A stretch of DNA of 5,089 bases from an uncultured Treponema sp. (GTDB lineage Bacteria > Spirochaetota > Spirochaetia > Treponematales > Treponemataceae). The notes under the pieces are model-generated. The model was not told the origin of the DNA. It searched no databases and saw only the letters and a list, made by a program, of their open reading frames with translations. Location: contig CAJPTT010000206.1 of assembly GCA_905373565.1 (NCBI GenBank), positions 1 to 5,089 of the forward strand. The letters are read 5' to 3'. Positions 1 through 5,089 of the stretch are shown one piece after another; the stretch's first letter is position 1, and each line of letters begins with the position of its first letter. The position numbers and the translations under genes are program-made.

Positions 1-586
1 CTGCTTTTTCCAAACGTTTATGCAATACTTTTTTTGTGAACAAAGAACCGAGCAGTGAACAGAGCGCCGTTGCAATCATCATAACGAGAAGCCCCCACCA
101 TGGGGTAAGCAAGCGGACAGTATCGACAAACGCTTGGCTCATGCCGCCTTTAAGCGTACGCTGAAAAAAATACTCCCGCATAAACCAAATAGGGAGAAAG
201 CCTCCGAATACATTTAAAGAAAAAATCATGTGGCTGATTGTGTTCCACTTAAAACTTTTGTATTGACCTTTCTTTGATAACAGTACGGCAATAAGACCGG
301 CCGGAACGGAAACCAACGGCGCAATGGGGATATGCCCGGTGGCAAGTAAAACCAGACTGGGAATGACCGCCGCAAGAAAGATCGAAATCCACCCGGGCGC
401 CTTTGTCAGCATCGTATGGTAGACCGGCGCTGCAAAGAAAGCAAGCAGTTCCGGCATCAGCAAGAAAAGTATTGCAATAGGCATACAAATCACGCCGATG
501 ATAACGAAGATTACCAAATAGAGCGCGATAAAAAGACCTGCGGCAATCGCCCCTCTGGAAGACTTTGTGTTTTTTTGATTGTCCAT
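1..586 (-). CDS. MptD/Trep_Strep family putative ECF transporter S component (3' end cut by window edge)
   Basis: This is a small, very hydrophobic protein of 195 visible residues, read from ATG at 586-584 and still open at base 1. The family usually ends at about 190-200 residues, so only the last few are missing. Hydrophobic segments lie at about residues 13-34, 35-54, 66-83, 87-104, 117-134 and 162-184. Features I recognise from the Trep_Strep family are an LPIWFMREYF block (131-140), TPWWGLL (161-167), a glycine-containing last helix and a basic tail (KKVLHKRLEKA, 185-195). Members are thought to be substrate-binding S components that pair with an energy-coupling (ECF) ATPase/T module in the inner membrane; the substrate is not known, and no ECF partner is in the window, although one could lie to the left. 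The start is set by an AGGAG Shine-Dalgarno at 597-593, six bases before the ATG. A shorter reading frame inside it (249-488) is a shadow. Family fairly sure, function inferred. Confidence 0.82.
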   Translation of the reverse strand, partial: MDNQKNTKSSRGAIAAGLFIALYLVIFVIIGVICMPIAILFLLMPELLAFFAAPVYHTMLTKAPGWISIFLAAVIPSLVLLATGHIPIAPLVSVPAGLIAVLLSKKGQYKSFKWNTISHMIFSLNVFGGFLPIWFMREYFFQRTLKGGMSQAFVDTVRLLTPWWGLLVMMIATALCSLLGSLFTKKVLHKRLEKA

Positions 587-631
587 AAAAAACTCCTAAT
601 GCAGCAATTGAACAAAGTTTGAATTTTGTAT

Positions 632-647
632 GTTAGATAATGCTAAC
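632..647. promoter_or_regulatory. Palindrome GTTAG-N6-CTAAC, candidate operator upstream of the S-component gene
   Basis: The sequence holds the perfect inverted repeat GTTAG ATAATG CTAAC, and the match continues imperfectly outward (ATGTTAG and CTAAC-T-ACAT). It lies 46 bases before the ATG of the S-component gene, just downstream of a hairpin terminator on the same strand, where that gene's promoter should be. The half-site resembles the inner GTTAG/CTAAC of DtxR-type metalloregulator boxes, but the 6-base spacer does not fit the DtxR box. A TetR-type or metal-responsive repressor is equally possible. I see no convincing -35/-10 pair, so the regulatory role is inference. Confidence 0.4.
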
Positions 648-650
648 TAC

Positions 651-683
651 ATAAAAAAATAAACACCCACAGAATGAGTGTCT
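651..683 (-). terminator. Rho-independent terminator (minus strand)
   Basis: Read on the minus strand, ACACTCA (681-675), loop TTCTG (674-670) and TGGGTGT (669-663) form a 7-bp stem. It is fully paired in RNA, with one U-G wobble that would be a C-A mismatch in plus-strand RNA. A TTATTTTTTTAT tract follows directly (662-651). This strand bias supports a minus-strand terminator. It lies downstream of the cca gene and upstream of the S-component gene, so it probably separates the two units; it could also act as a leader attenuator for the latter. Confidence 0.65.
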
Positions 684-791
684 TTCGACAATAAACCGGA
701 GGAGAGAAAAAGTCAAGAAGGCGTTTTTTGACAGCAGGCGTATTTATTCGTGCGGATGGTTATCTCACATGCTGCGCCGTAACAAAGGATT

Positions 792-826
792 TTTAACACT
801 GCCTACCTCACTTATGCAGTGTTAAA
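792..826. terminator. Perfect 11-bp hairpin just after the cca stop codon
   Basis: TTTAACACTGC (792-802) and GCAGTGTTAAA (816-826) are perfect inverted complements around a 13-base loop. The hairpin starts 17 bases beyond the cca stop codon, where a transcript end or a 3'-protecting hairpin is expected. There is no good U-tract on either side (AATCC follows on the minus strand), so it is a weak intrinsic terminator at best. It may work together with the better terminator at 651-683 or stabilise the mRNA 3' end. The rest of 684-791 shows nothing I can assign. Confidence 0.5.
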
Positions 827-843
827 GAGAGTGGAGGCATCAC

Positions 844-2211
844 CTACTGAAATCGCTGTATCCGCTCATAGAGCGCAGCTGCAATAGGTAAAAGCGCCTC
901 TTTTGTATTTTGTGCAGGATCGTCTAACACGGTTTCCAACAGGTCATGCAGTACAAGGCCGAGGTGTTTGCCTGCCGGAATACCGATAGCCATTAGATCT
1001 TTTCCGTTTACCGCTAAGTCTTTAAGACTATATACGCCTTCTTCTTTTAAAATTTTATTAATCCGTGCCGTAAATTCTACAAGGAAGTACGGCTCCGTAT
1101 AGGTGCCGGTGAGCCCGAATACATCCGCTTTTCTTAACGCAAATAAATCGTCGATATTTTCTTTCCCAACTCGGACGATAAAGCGGCGGACGGCTGCATC
1201 TGTCCATGAATAGTCATAATGGAACATATGCTCTGCAACTAAATGTGCGGTTTTATCTATTTCGGCATTGGAGTATTTGAGACGTCGCATAATGCTGCGG
1301 GTCATCTTTTCAGAGACGGCCTCATGGCGATAAAACGTGCAGCTGCCGTCCGCCGCTTCTTTGCGGACAGCGGGTTTTCCGATATCGTGGAAAAGCCCCG
1401 CGAGCCGGATATGAATATGGTCCATCCCTGCGGGACAAGCGTTGCATACCAGAAAGCTGTGGTCGAGCACATCAAAACGGTGATAACTTCCCTGCCGGAC
1501 ACCGCGGCATGCTATCAACTCCGGGATAAAGAGCTTTAGCAGTCCTGTGCTTTCCATGAGGTGCAAGCCGGTGAGTGGGGCAGGGCAGGCAAGCATTTTG
1601 GTAAATTCCTCGCGAAACCGTTCGATGGAAATTTTTTGAGTGATATGCAGCGCTTGCGAGATTGCGGCCAATGTATTGACGTTGACGGTAAAGCCGAGCT
1701 GCGCTGCAAAACGGACGGCACGAACGGGGCGTAATCCGTCCTCTAAAAATCGGTCAAGCGGATTTCCCACCGTTTGAATGAGACCGGCACGGATATCCGC
1801 TCTGCCGTTAAAGGGATCGACAATTCTACCGTCCGGCAGGGAAACCGCAATCGCGTTCATAGTAAAGTCGCGGCGTGCAAGGTCATCTTCAATTGTTGCC
1901 GTATACGAGACTGCGGCAGGATGCCGTCCGTCGATATATTCCGATTCGGTACGGAAAGTCGTGCATTCGATATGCTTATTTTTATAGATGACGGTAACGG
2001 TACCGTGCTCTATGCCGGTTGGAATGGTTCGCCTAAATAGGCGCGTTACTTCCTGCGGCGGTGCATCGGTTGCAATATCCCAATCGTTCGCCTCTTTTTT
2101 TAAAAAAAAATCGCGAACTGCGCCGCCGACAAGATATGCCGAAAAACCTGCATTTTTGAAATATCCGCTGATTTCTTTGAGCAGCGGCGGAACGGGAAAT
2201 TTTTGTTCCAT
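844..2211 (-). CDS. cca: CCA-adding tRNA nucleotidyltransferase with HD domain
   Basis: This 455-residue cytosolic enzyme adds or repairs the 3' CCA end of tRNAs using CTP and ATP without a nucleic acid template. Class II nucleotidyltransferase motifs appear in order: LVGGAVRD (27-34) with the metal-binding D43-W-D45; the flexible-loop region YIDGRHPAAVSY (92-103); RRDFTMNA (113-120, ribose recognition); VDPFNG (131-136); and E157-D-G-L-R161, the EDxxR protein template that reads CTP/ATP. Next comes SIERFREEF (195-203), then an HD domain with H251, H275-D276, H296 and probably D363. The tail VNGKDLMAIGIPAGKHLG (401-418) is typical of the family. The flexible loop argues for a full CCA enzyme rather than a CC-adding one, though poly(A) polymerase cannot be wholly excluded by sequence alone. 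The ATG at 2211-2209 comes 28 bases after the symporter stop, implying co-transcription. No strong Shine-Dalgarno is visible, which fits translational coupling. Confidence 0.93.
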   Translation of the reverse strand: MEQKFPVPPLLKEISGYFKNAGFSAYLVGGAVRDFFLKKEANDWDIATDAPPQEVTRLFRRTIPTGIEHGTVTVIYKNKHIECTTFRTESEYIDGRHPAAVSYTATIEDDLARRDFTMNAIAVSLPDGRIVDPFNGRADIRAGLIQTVGNPLDRFLEDGLRPVRAVRFAAQLGFTVNVNTLAAISQALHITQKISIERFREEFTKMLACPAPLTGLHLMESTGLLKLFIPELIACRGVRQGSYHRFDVLDHSFLVCNACPAGMDHIHIRLAGLFHDIGKPAVRKEAADGSCTFYRHEAVSEKMTRSIMRRLKYSNAEIDKTAHLVAEHMFHYDYSWTDAAVRRFIVRVGKENIDDLFALRKADVFGLTGTYTEPYFLVEFTARINKILKEEGVYSLKDLAVNGKDLMAIGIPAGKHLGLVLHDLLETVLDDPAQNTKEALLPIAAALYERIQRFQ

Positions 2212-2239
2212 AGTTTTGTACTTCAGTATCGAATTCCGG

Positions 2240-3469
2240 TTAGATAAAGAATCGTAAATCTTTTCTGCCGGTCATATTGAATCGATACGCTGCAATATAG
2301 GTTCCCGTTATTGCGGTTAATGCGTTGATCGCTGCTGCAACGGCTCCGATAAAAAATGCTGCCGGCCGTAAAATCAGATAGCCTGATTCAAAACCTCGTC
2401 CGTAAAGCGTACATACTGAAGCCAGTGCAATGTATGTTCCTCCTGTGGGAAATCGTCCGAGTAAACACGAGAATAAAGAAGCTGTCCCCACCAGTCGGAG
2501 CATATCTTGAAAGTTGAGGGGCAGGCTTGAGTAAGACTTCAAGATCACAATGAAACTCACGGTAATTACTAAGGCTGAACCTGCTCTGCCGAAAATGGAG
2601 AAAATAGGAAGAGCAACGGAGGAAATACGTCGACGCACACCAAGGCTTTCGTTGGAGTGGCGTAGTAATACGCTCAACGCAACATGAGTATCTTGTGAAA
2701 CAAAGGCTGCCAGCATAGGCGCAAGGCTTGCGTAGATGACTCTGTAGGGGTTTATGTCGCGACAAAAAAGCTTTAATAATGCGGGATAAATAACAAGTGC
2801 AACAATTAACAGATCGATAAGGAGTAGAATTGCAAAGTCGGCAAACACCGTAGTCAGCAGCATTTCGTGAAATTTAACTACCCAATAGGCTGAAACGGCT
2901 ACCATACCGAATACTAGCATATCCACAAAGAATACCAGTACCGCATAAGAAATCCGTGTAAGAGAGTCGATAAGCGTAATAGTCGGCTTTGCAATATTTT
3001 TGTCAACCGCGCATCCTGCTCCTGCAAATCCGCCGAAAATACAAAGCGGTAGAATATATGTCCCGTTGATAACGGCTTCGAACGAACTTGAAGGGAGCAA
3101 TTGCAGCAGCGATTCTTTAATGCCGAGCGCTTGTATGTCGGATATGCTTTCAACGAAAATGGGAATTCGCGTCGGCGTATGAATGATGACCGACAGTAAG
3201 CCGATAAAGGAAAGCAGTAATGCCGCAGCGCAGATAATAAGGCTTGTAATAAGCGCGAGTTTAAACAAACTTCTGTTTTCGCGTAATTCGAAGATGCTGA
3301 GCGTAAATCCGAAGAATACGGCCGGATAGAGGGCATACCGCCCAAACTGTATCGCGGCTTTTGATAAAAATTCCGAAGCCTGTACAAACAGCGTATTTTC
3401 GGCTCCTGCAACGAGGGCAAAGGTTATACCCAACACAATGCCGATAAGATATTTTAACCAAATTTTCAT
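2240..3469 (-). CDS. Divergent dicarboxylate/amino acid:cation symporter (DAACS/SDF family)
   Basis: This 409-residue inner-membrane protein has the layout of sodium-coupled glutamate/aspartate/C4-dicarboxylate carriers. A first helix starts at residue 3. The LLPSSSFEAVINGTYILPLCIFGGFAGAG stretch (124-152) matches the family's LIPxNxxxA...LPxIxFxxxxG block. A hairpin-1 equivalent lies at FVSQDTHVALS (256-266), GRAGSAL (294-300) sits where NMDGTAL is normal, hairpin 2 is GRFPTGGTY (338-346), and a last helix runs about 364-394 with N382 and TGT (388-390). The serine-rich hairpin-1 motif and the Asn and Asp of NMDGT are absent. By my hand alignment to GltPh, the helix-8 positions equal to D390, D394, R397 and D405 are Ala, Gly, Ala and Ala, while the N401 equivalent remains. 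The fold looks intact, but substrate and ion coupling are probably unusual. No Shine-Dalgarno precedes the ATG; an upstream in-frame TGA rules out any earlier ATG, GTG or TTG start. Confidence 0.85.
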   Translation of the reverse strand: MKIWLKYLIGIVLGITFALVAGAENTLFVQASEFLSKAAIQFGRYALYPAVFFGFTLSIFELRENRSLFKLALITSLIICAAALLLSFIGLLSVIIHTPTRIPIFVESISDIQALGIKESLLQLLPSSSFEAVINGTYILPLCIFGGFAGAGCAVDKNIAKPTITLIDSLTRISYAVLVFFVDMLVFGMVAVSAYWVVKFHEMLLTTVFADFAILLLIDLLIVALVIYPALLKLFCRDINPYRVIYASLAPMLAAFVSQDTHVALSVLLRHSNESLGVRRRISSVALPIFSIFGRAGSALVITVSFIVILKSYSSLPLNFQDMLRLVGTASLFSCLLGRFPTGGTYIALASVCTLYGRGFESGYLILRPAAFFIGAVAAAINALTAITGTYIAAYRFNMTGRKDLRFFI

Positions 3470-3496
3470 ACTGTTTGAGTGTAACTCAAACAGTAT
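3468..3496. promoter_or_regulatory. Perfect 13-bp inverted repeat over the symporter start: probable operator
   Basis: ATACTGTTTGAGT (3468-3480) and ACTCAAACAGTAT (3484-3496) are perfect inverted complements separated by three bases. On the minus strand the repeat covers most of the promoter spacer, the -10, the predicted transcript start and the first two bases of the symporter ATG. A repressor bound here would block transcription directly. The adjoining CAGTATACTG (3491-3500) is itself a 10-bp palindrome. As RNA the repeat would fold only if transcription began upstream of it. No regulator gene is in the window. Confidence 0.65.
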
Positions 3497-3506
3497 ACTG
3501 CGTCAA
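3471..3506 (-). promoter_or_regulatory. Sigma-70-type promoter of the symporter-cca operon, predicted leaderless
   Basis: On the minus strand, TTGACG (3506-3501) and TACACT (3483-3478) are separated by exactly 17 bases, a good -35/-10 pair. The start point expected about 7 bases past the -10 falls near 3471, and the ATG begins at 3469, so the 5' leader would be about 0-3 bases. This fits the absence of a Shine-Dalgarno. An alternative -10, TATACT (3497-3492), has no matching -35 and would still give a leader without a ribosome site. Confidence 0.55.
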
Positions 3507-3518
3507 CGCCGCACGCTG

Positions 3519-3660
3519 CGGGTAAACGCATCAGGCAGTTATGACAGCCCTGCAAAATATATAGGCTGTTCAACCAGAGTTTCGCTGCTACGCAGCTCAA
3601 ATGGTCTACCAGCCTATATATTTTGCAGAATTGGAGCTATTTCCCTGATGTGTTTACCCG
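3519..3660. repeat. Long nested inverted repeat (palindromic element or structured RNA)
   Basis: Outer arms of 17 bases (3519-3535 and 3644-3660; CGGGTAAACGCATCAGG on the left) pair at all but one position, which is a G-U wobble in plus-strand RNA. Inner arms of 19 bases (3550-3568 and 3610-3628; CTGCAAAATATATAGGCTG on the left) pair perfectly. A 14/15-base internal loop separates the two stems. The 41-base top carries further pairing: ACCA (3573-3576) with TGGT (3602-3605), and GCTGC (3584-3588) with GCAGC (3592-3596). The whole forms one rod of about 142 bases, with no convincing coding frame, between the right-hand gene's terminator and the symporter promoter. It could be a non-autonomous palindromic repeat or a small RNA; the wobble mildly favours plus-strand RNA. 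Confidence 0.8.
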
Positions 3661-3668
3661 TCTACTGG

Positions 3669-3703
3669 AAAAATGTGCGAAATTTTGGATAAAATTTCGC
3701 ACA
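3669..3703 (-). terminator. Strong hairpin terminator, probably bidirectional
   Basis: TGTGCGAAATTTT (3674-3686) and AAAATTTCGCACA (3691-3703) form a perfect 13-bp stem with a 4-base loop. Read on the minus strand it is followed at once by TTTTTCC (3673-3667), as in a rho-independent terminator. It would end the transcript of the gene at 3822-5089, whose stop codon lies 118 bases upstream. On the plus strand it is followed by ATTAGATTTTTAG, so it may also stop transcripts coming from the left. Confidence 0.75.
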
Positions 3704-3821
3704 ATTAGATTTTTAGAGAAGGCGAGAAACGGCAGGTATTAAACCCTCGTATGAATAAAGTGCGCGGGTTTCGACATGATAACTCGGGGCTGTCCAAAAA
3801 CTTTTTGAAATTGTGACGAAT
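3704..3821. other. Untranslated stretch with possible IS-end-like or terminator remnant
   Basis: No gene is visible here. AAACCCTCG (3741-3749) and CGCGGGTTT (3763-3771) could pair with one mismatch. GGGGCTGTCCAAAAAC (3786-3801) resembles sequences found at insertion-sequence ends or in terminator stems, but no matching second copy, target duplication or transposase is present, so I do not call a mobile element. Confidence 0.3.
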
Positions 3822-5089
3822 TCATTCCCAGCATTTACCCCAGTAAGCATCAGCATCCGGCCCTGTAAGTTTAACAGTATTGTGCCACATAAAATCTATC
3901 TGTGTAGCTGTAAGTCCAAAACCAAGATGAAACTCACCAAATGTAAGATACACATCCCAGTTACTAAGATCCGCAAAATTGTTTACAAATGGATTGATTT
4001 TTATAAAATCCTCCACTTTGTTCTTTGCAAGTTTCTTTGCATCTTCATCACTTAATGTTTGACTTGGAACTGCTTTATATGCCTCATACTGAAGTTTTTT
4101 TGGAAGCTTGATATTAATGATATCTTCCTCCAAATCATCCAGTAACTTACTTGGCTCCTTCCCTAAGGAAATCTTTACCATGGTTGATAATTTAAGCATA
4201 TGAACTACAGGAAGGTTATAATTATGCTTCATATCATCCTTTTTATCTGGATATTCTGCATCATCCGCAGGTGGTGGAATAATATTTTTATTATTATAAA
4301 CCGAATTTATATAGTAAGGACCAACTTGAAACGAATAAACCTGATTCTTATCATTACTATTAATAAAGGTAATCCACCATCTAAAATAATTAGGACAACA
4401 TATATTATAGAAATATATTTCGGGTTTTCCATCATCCAAGCCTCTGATAATATAATCAGTGCTAAGATCATTAACCCTATAAACATTTTTAAGCTTACTA
4501 CCAGAATACTGATGTAAGGTAGGATTGGTTTTAAATGTTAACCAAGGATAGCATTGTTCATAAAAAAAATGCTTACCTTCAGATTCCGACTTAACAATGT
4601 TCCACTTCCACTCCAAGGCATCAGCCAAAGTATTAAAGCCATAACTATCCTCATCCGGTAAATAAGGAGCTGGTGTACTAGACCCCGATCCATTTAAAAA
4701 TATCTTGTTTATTTTATTTTTTAAATCTGCAACACTTTCATACAAACCTCCAATGGTGGGTGTTACACCGTGACCAGGGTCAAACTTGGAAGATATCAGA
4801 TATAATTTCTTCGATTCATCGCCTTTCTTACGACCTAAGTTAAAAGGATTCATGTTATCCTTAAGCTCCTTTTGGGACTTATCAGAGTTAATACCTGATA
4901 CATCGAATGTGTGGAAGTATGTCTCTTGATTAATTTTACCCAATTTCTTTGCTGCCAACTCTTCAATCAGTTGATCTGAAGTTTTACCGGGTACAGGATC
5001 TGTAGGCTTTGGCGGATTAGGCGTATCAGGCTTCTTATTCTTGTCTTCAACCTCGGGCTTAGATTTCTCAGGGTTATTACCATGGCTAC
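3822..5089 (-). CDS. Unrecognised AT-rich protein with proline/lysine-rich linker, possibly surface-exposed (5' end outside window)
   Basis: I do not recognise this protein. The frame is open at the right edge, giving 421 residues to a TGA at 3824-3822. The only start-like codon near the left of the main body, at 4958, is a TTG within the continuing frame, not a real start. The first 36 or so visible residues are rich in Pro, Lys, Asp and Glu (for example KKPDTPNPPKPTDPVPGK), like the flexible linker that follows the signal peptide of many secreted proteins and lipoproteins; the signal itself would lie outside the window. The rest is soluble-looking, with no membrane segment, rich in Tyr, Phe, Trp, Asn and Lys, and has four cysteines: one in EQCYPW, a pair in NICCPNYF, and one in the C-terminal GKCWE. 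Base use is far more AT-rich than in the neighbours: two sampled 60-base rows (4201, 4321) hold 19 and 18 G+C, against 31 and 26 in cca rows 1441 and 1621. This suggests acquisition or a fast-evolving surface protein. Location and function are inference. Confidence 0.75.
   Translation of the reverse strand, partial: SHGNNPEKSKPEVEDKNKKPDTPNPPKPTDPVPGKTSDQLIEELAAKKLGKINQETYFHTFDVSGINSDKSQKELKDNMNPFNLGRKKGDESKKLYLISSKFDPGHGVTPTIGGLYESVADLKNKINKIFLNGSGSSTPAPYLPDEDSYGFNTLADALEWKWNIVKSESEGKHFFYEQCYPWLTFKTNPTLHQYSGSKLKNVYRVNDLSTDYIIRGLDDGKPEIYFYNICCPNYFRWWITFINSNDKNQVYSFQVGPYYINSVYNNKNIIPPPADDAEYPDKKDDMKHNYNLPVVHMLKLSTMVKISLGKEPSKLLDDLEEDIINIKLPKKLQYEAYKAVPSQTLSDEDAKKLAKNKVEDFIKINPFVNNFADLSNWDVYLTFGEFHLGFGLTATQIDFMWHNTVKLTGPDADAYWGKCWE

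Noticed and set aside
249..488. 79-residue minus-strand reading frame
   Set aside because: It is a shadow of the membrane protein gene at 1-586, which has a Shine-Dalgarno, membrane helices and family motifs in another frame.
587..843. Riboswitch or small RNA gene ahead of the S-component gene
   Set aside because: Only simple hairpins are present; I found no conserved core of a riboswitch class that I know.
1243..1539. Plus-strand and alternate minus-strand frames inside cca
   Set aside because: They overlap a gene with complete catalytic motifs and have no family features of their own.
3438..3692. 84-residue plus-strand frame through the repeats
   Set aside because: It runs through inverted repeats and the symporter promoter; its open state is chance, and no family features are present.
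3468..3703. CRISPR array
   Set aside because: The repeats here are inverted pairs of different sequence, not evenly spaced direct repeats.
4200..4517. 105-residue plus-strand frame, very Ile-rich
   Set aside because: It lies antisense within the AT-rich gene; its composition simply mirrors the Asn/Tyr/Asp codons of the opposite strand, and no ribosome site precedes it.
4956..4958. TTG as start codon of the right-hand gene
   Set aside because: The frame continues without a stop to the window edge and encodes a plausible linker; nothing like a ribosome site precedes this TTG.

Overview
The window most likely comes from a spirochaete, probably a Treponema. The best clue is the left-hand gene, which reads as a Trep_Strep/MptD-type integral membrane protein, a family named after Treponema and Streptococcus. 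This assignment is inference from protein recall, not from a database search.

All four genes lie on the minus strand, so transcription runs right to left. From right to left they are: (1) the C-terminal 421 residues of an unrecognised, AT-rich, aromatic-rich protein with a proline/lysine-rich N-terminal linker (3822-5089, open at the right edge); (2) a 352-base intergenic region packed with inverted repeats (3470-3821); (3) a divergent DAACS/SDF-type sodium:dicarboxylate symporter homologue (2240-3469); (4) a CCA-adding tRNA nucleotidyltransferase with an HD domain (844-2211), 28 bases after the symporter and probably in the same transcript; (5) a 257-base gap with two hairpins and a small palindrome (587-843); (6) a Trep_Strep/MptD ECF-transporter S component cut by the left edge (1-586).

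The genes do not form an obvious single pathway. The symporter and CCA enzyme look like a two-gene operon of transport plus tRNA housekeeping, probably ended by hairpins at 792-826 and/or 651-683. The S component looks separately controlled, with its own Shine-Dalgarno and a GTTAG-N6-CTAAC palindrome upstream.

The most interesting structure is at the symporter start. A TTGACG-17-TACACT promoter would place the transcript start within about 0-3 bases of the ATG. No Shine-Dalgarno is visible, and a perfect 13-bp inverted repeat covers the -10, the start point and the first base of the coding sequence. This predicts a leaderless or near-leaderless mRNA under operator control. Just upstream is a long nested hairpin (3519-3660) that could be a dispersed palindromic element or a structured RNA. 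The symporter itself lacks most residues that bind sodium and aspartate in characterised homologues. No clear novel multi-gene system is visible.
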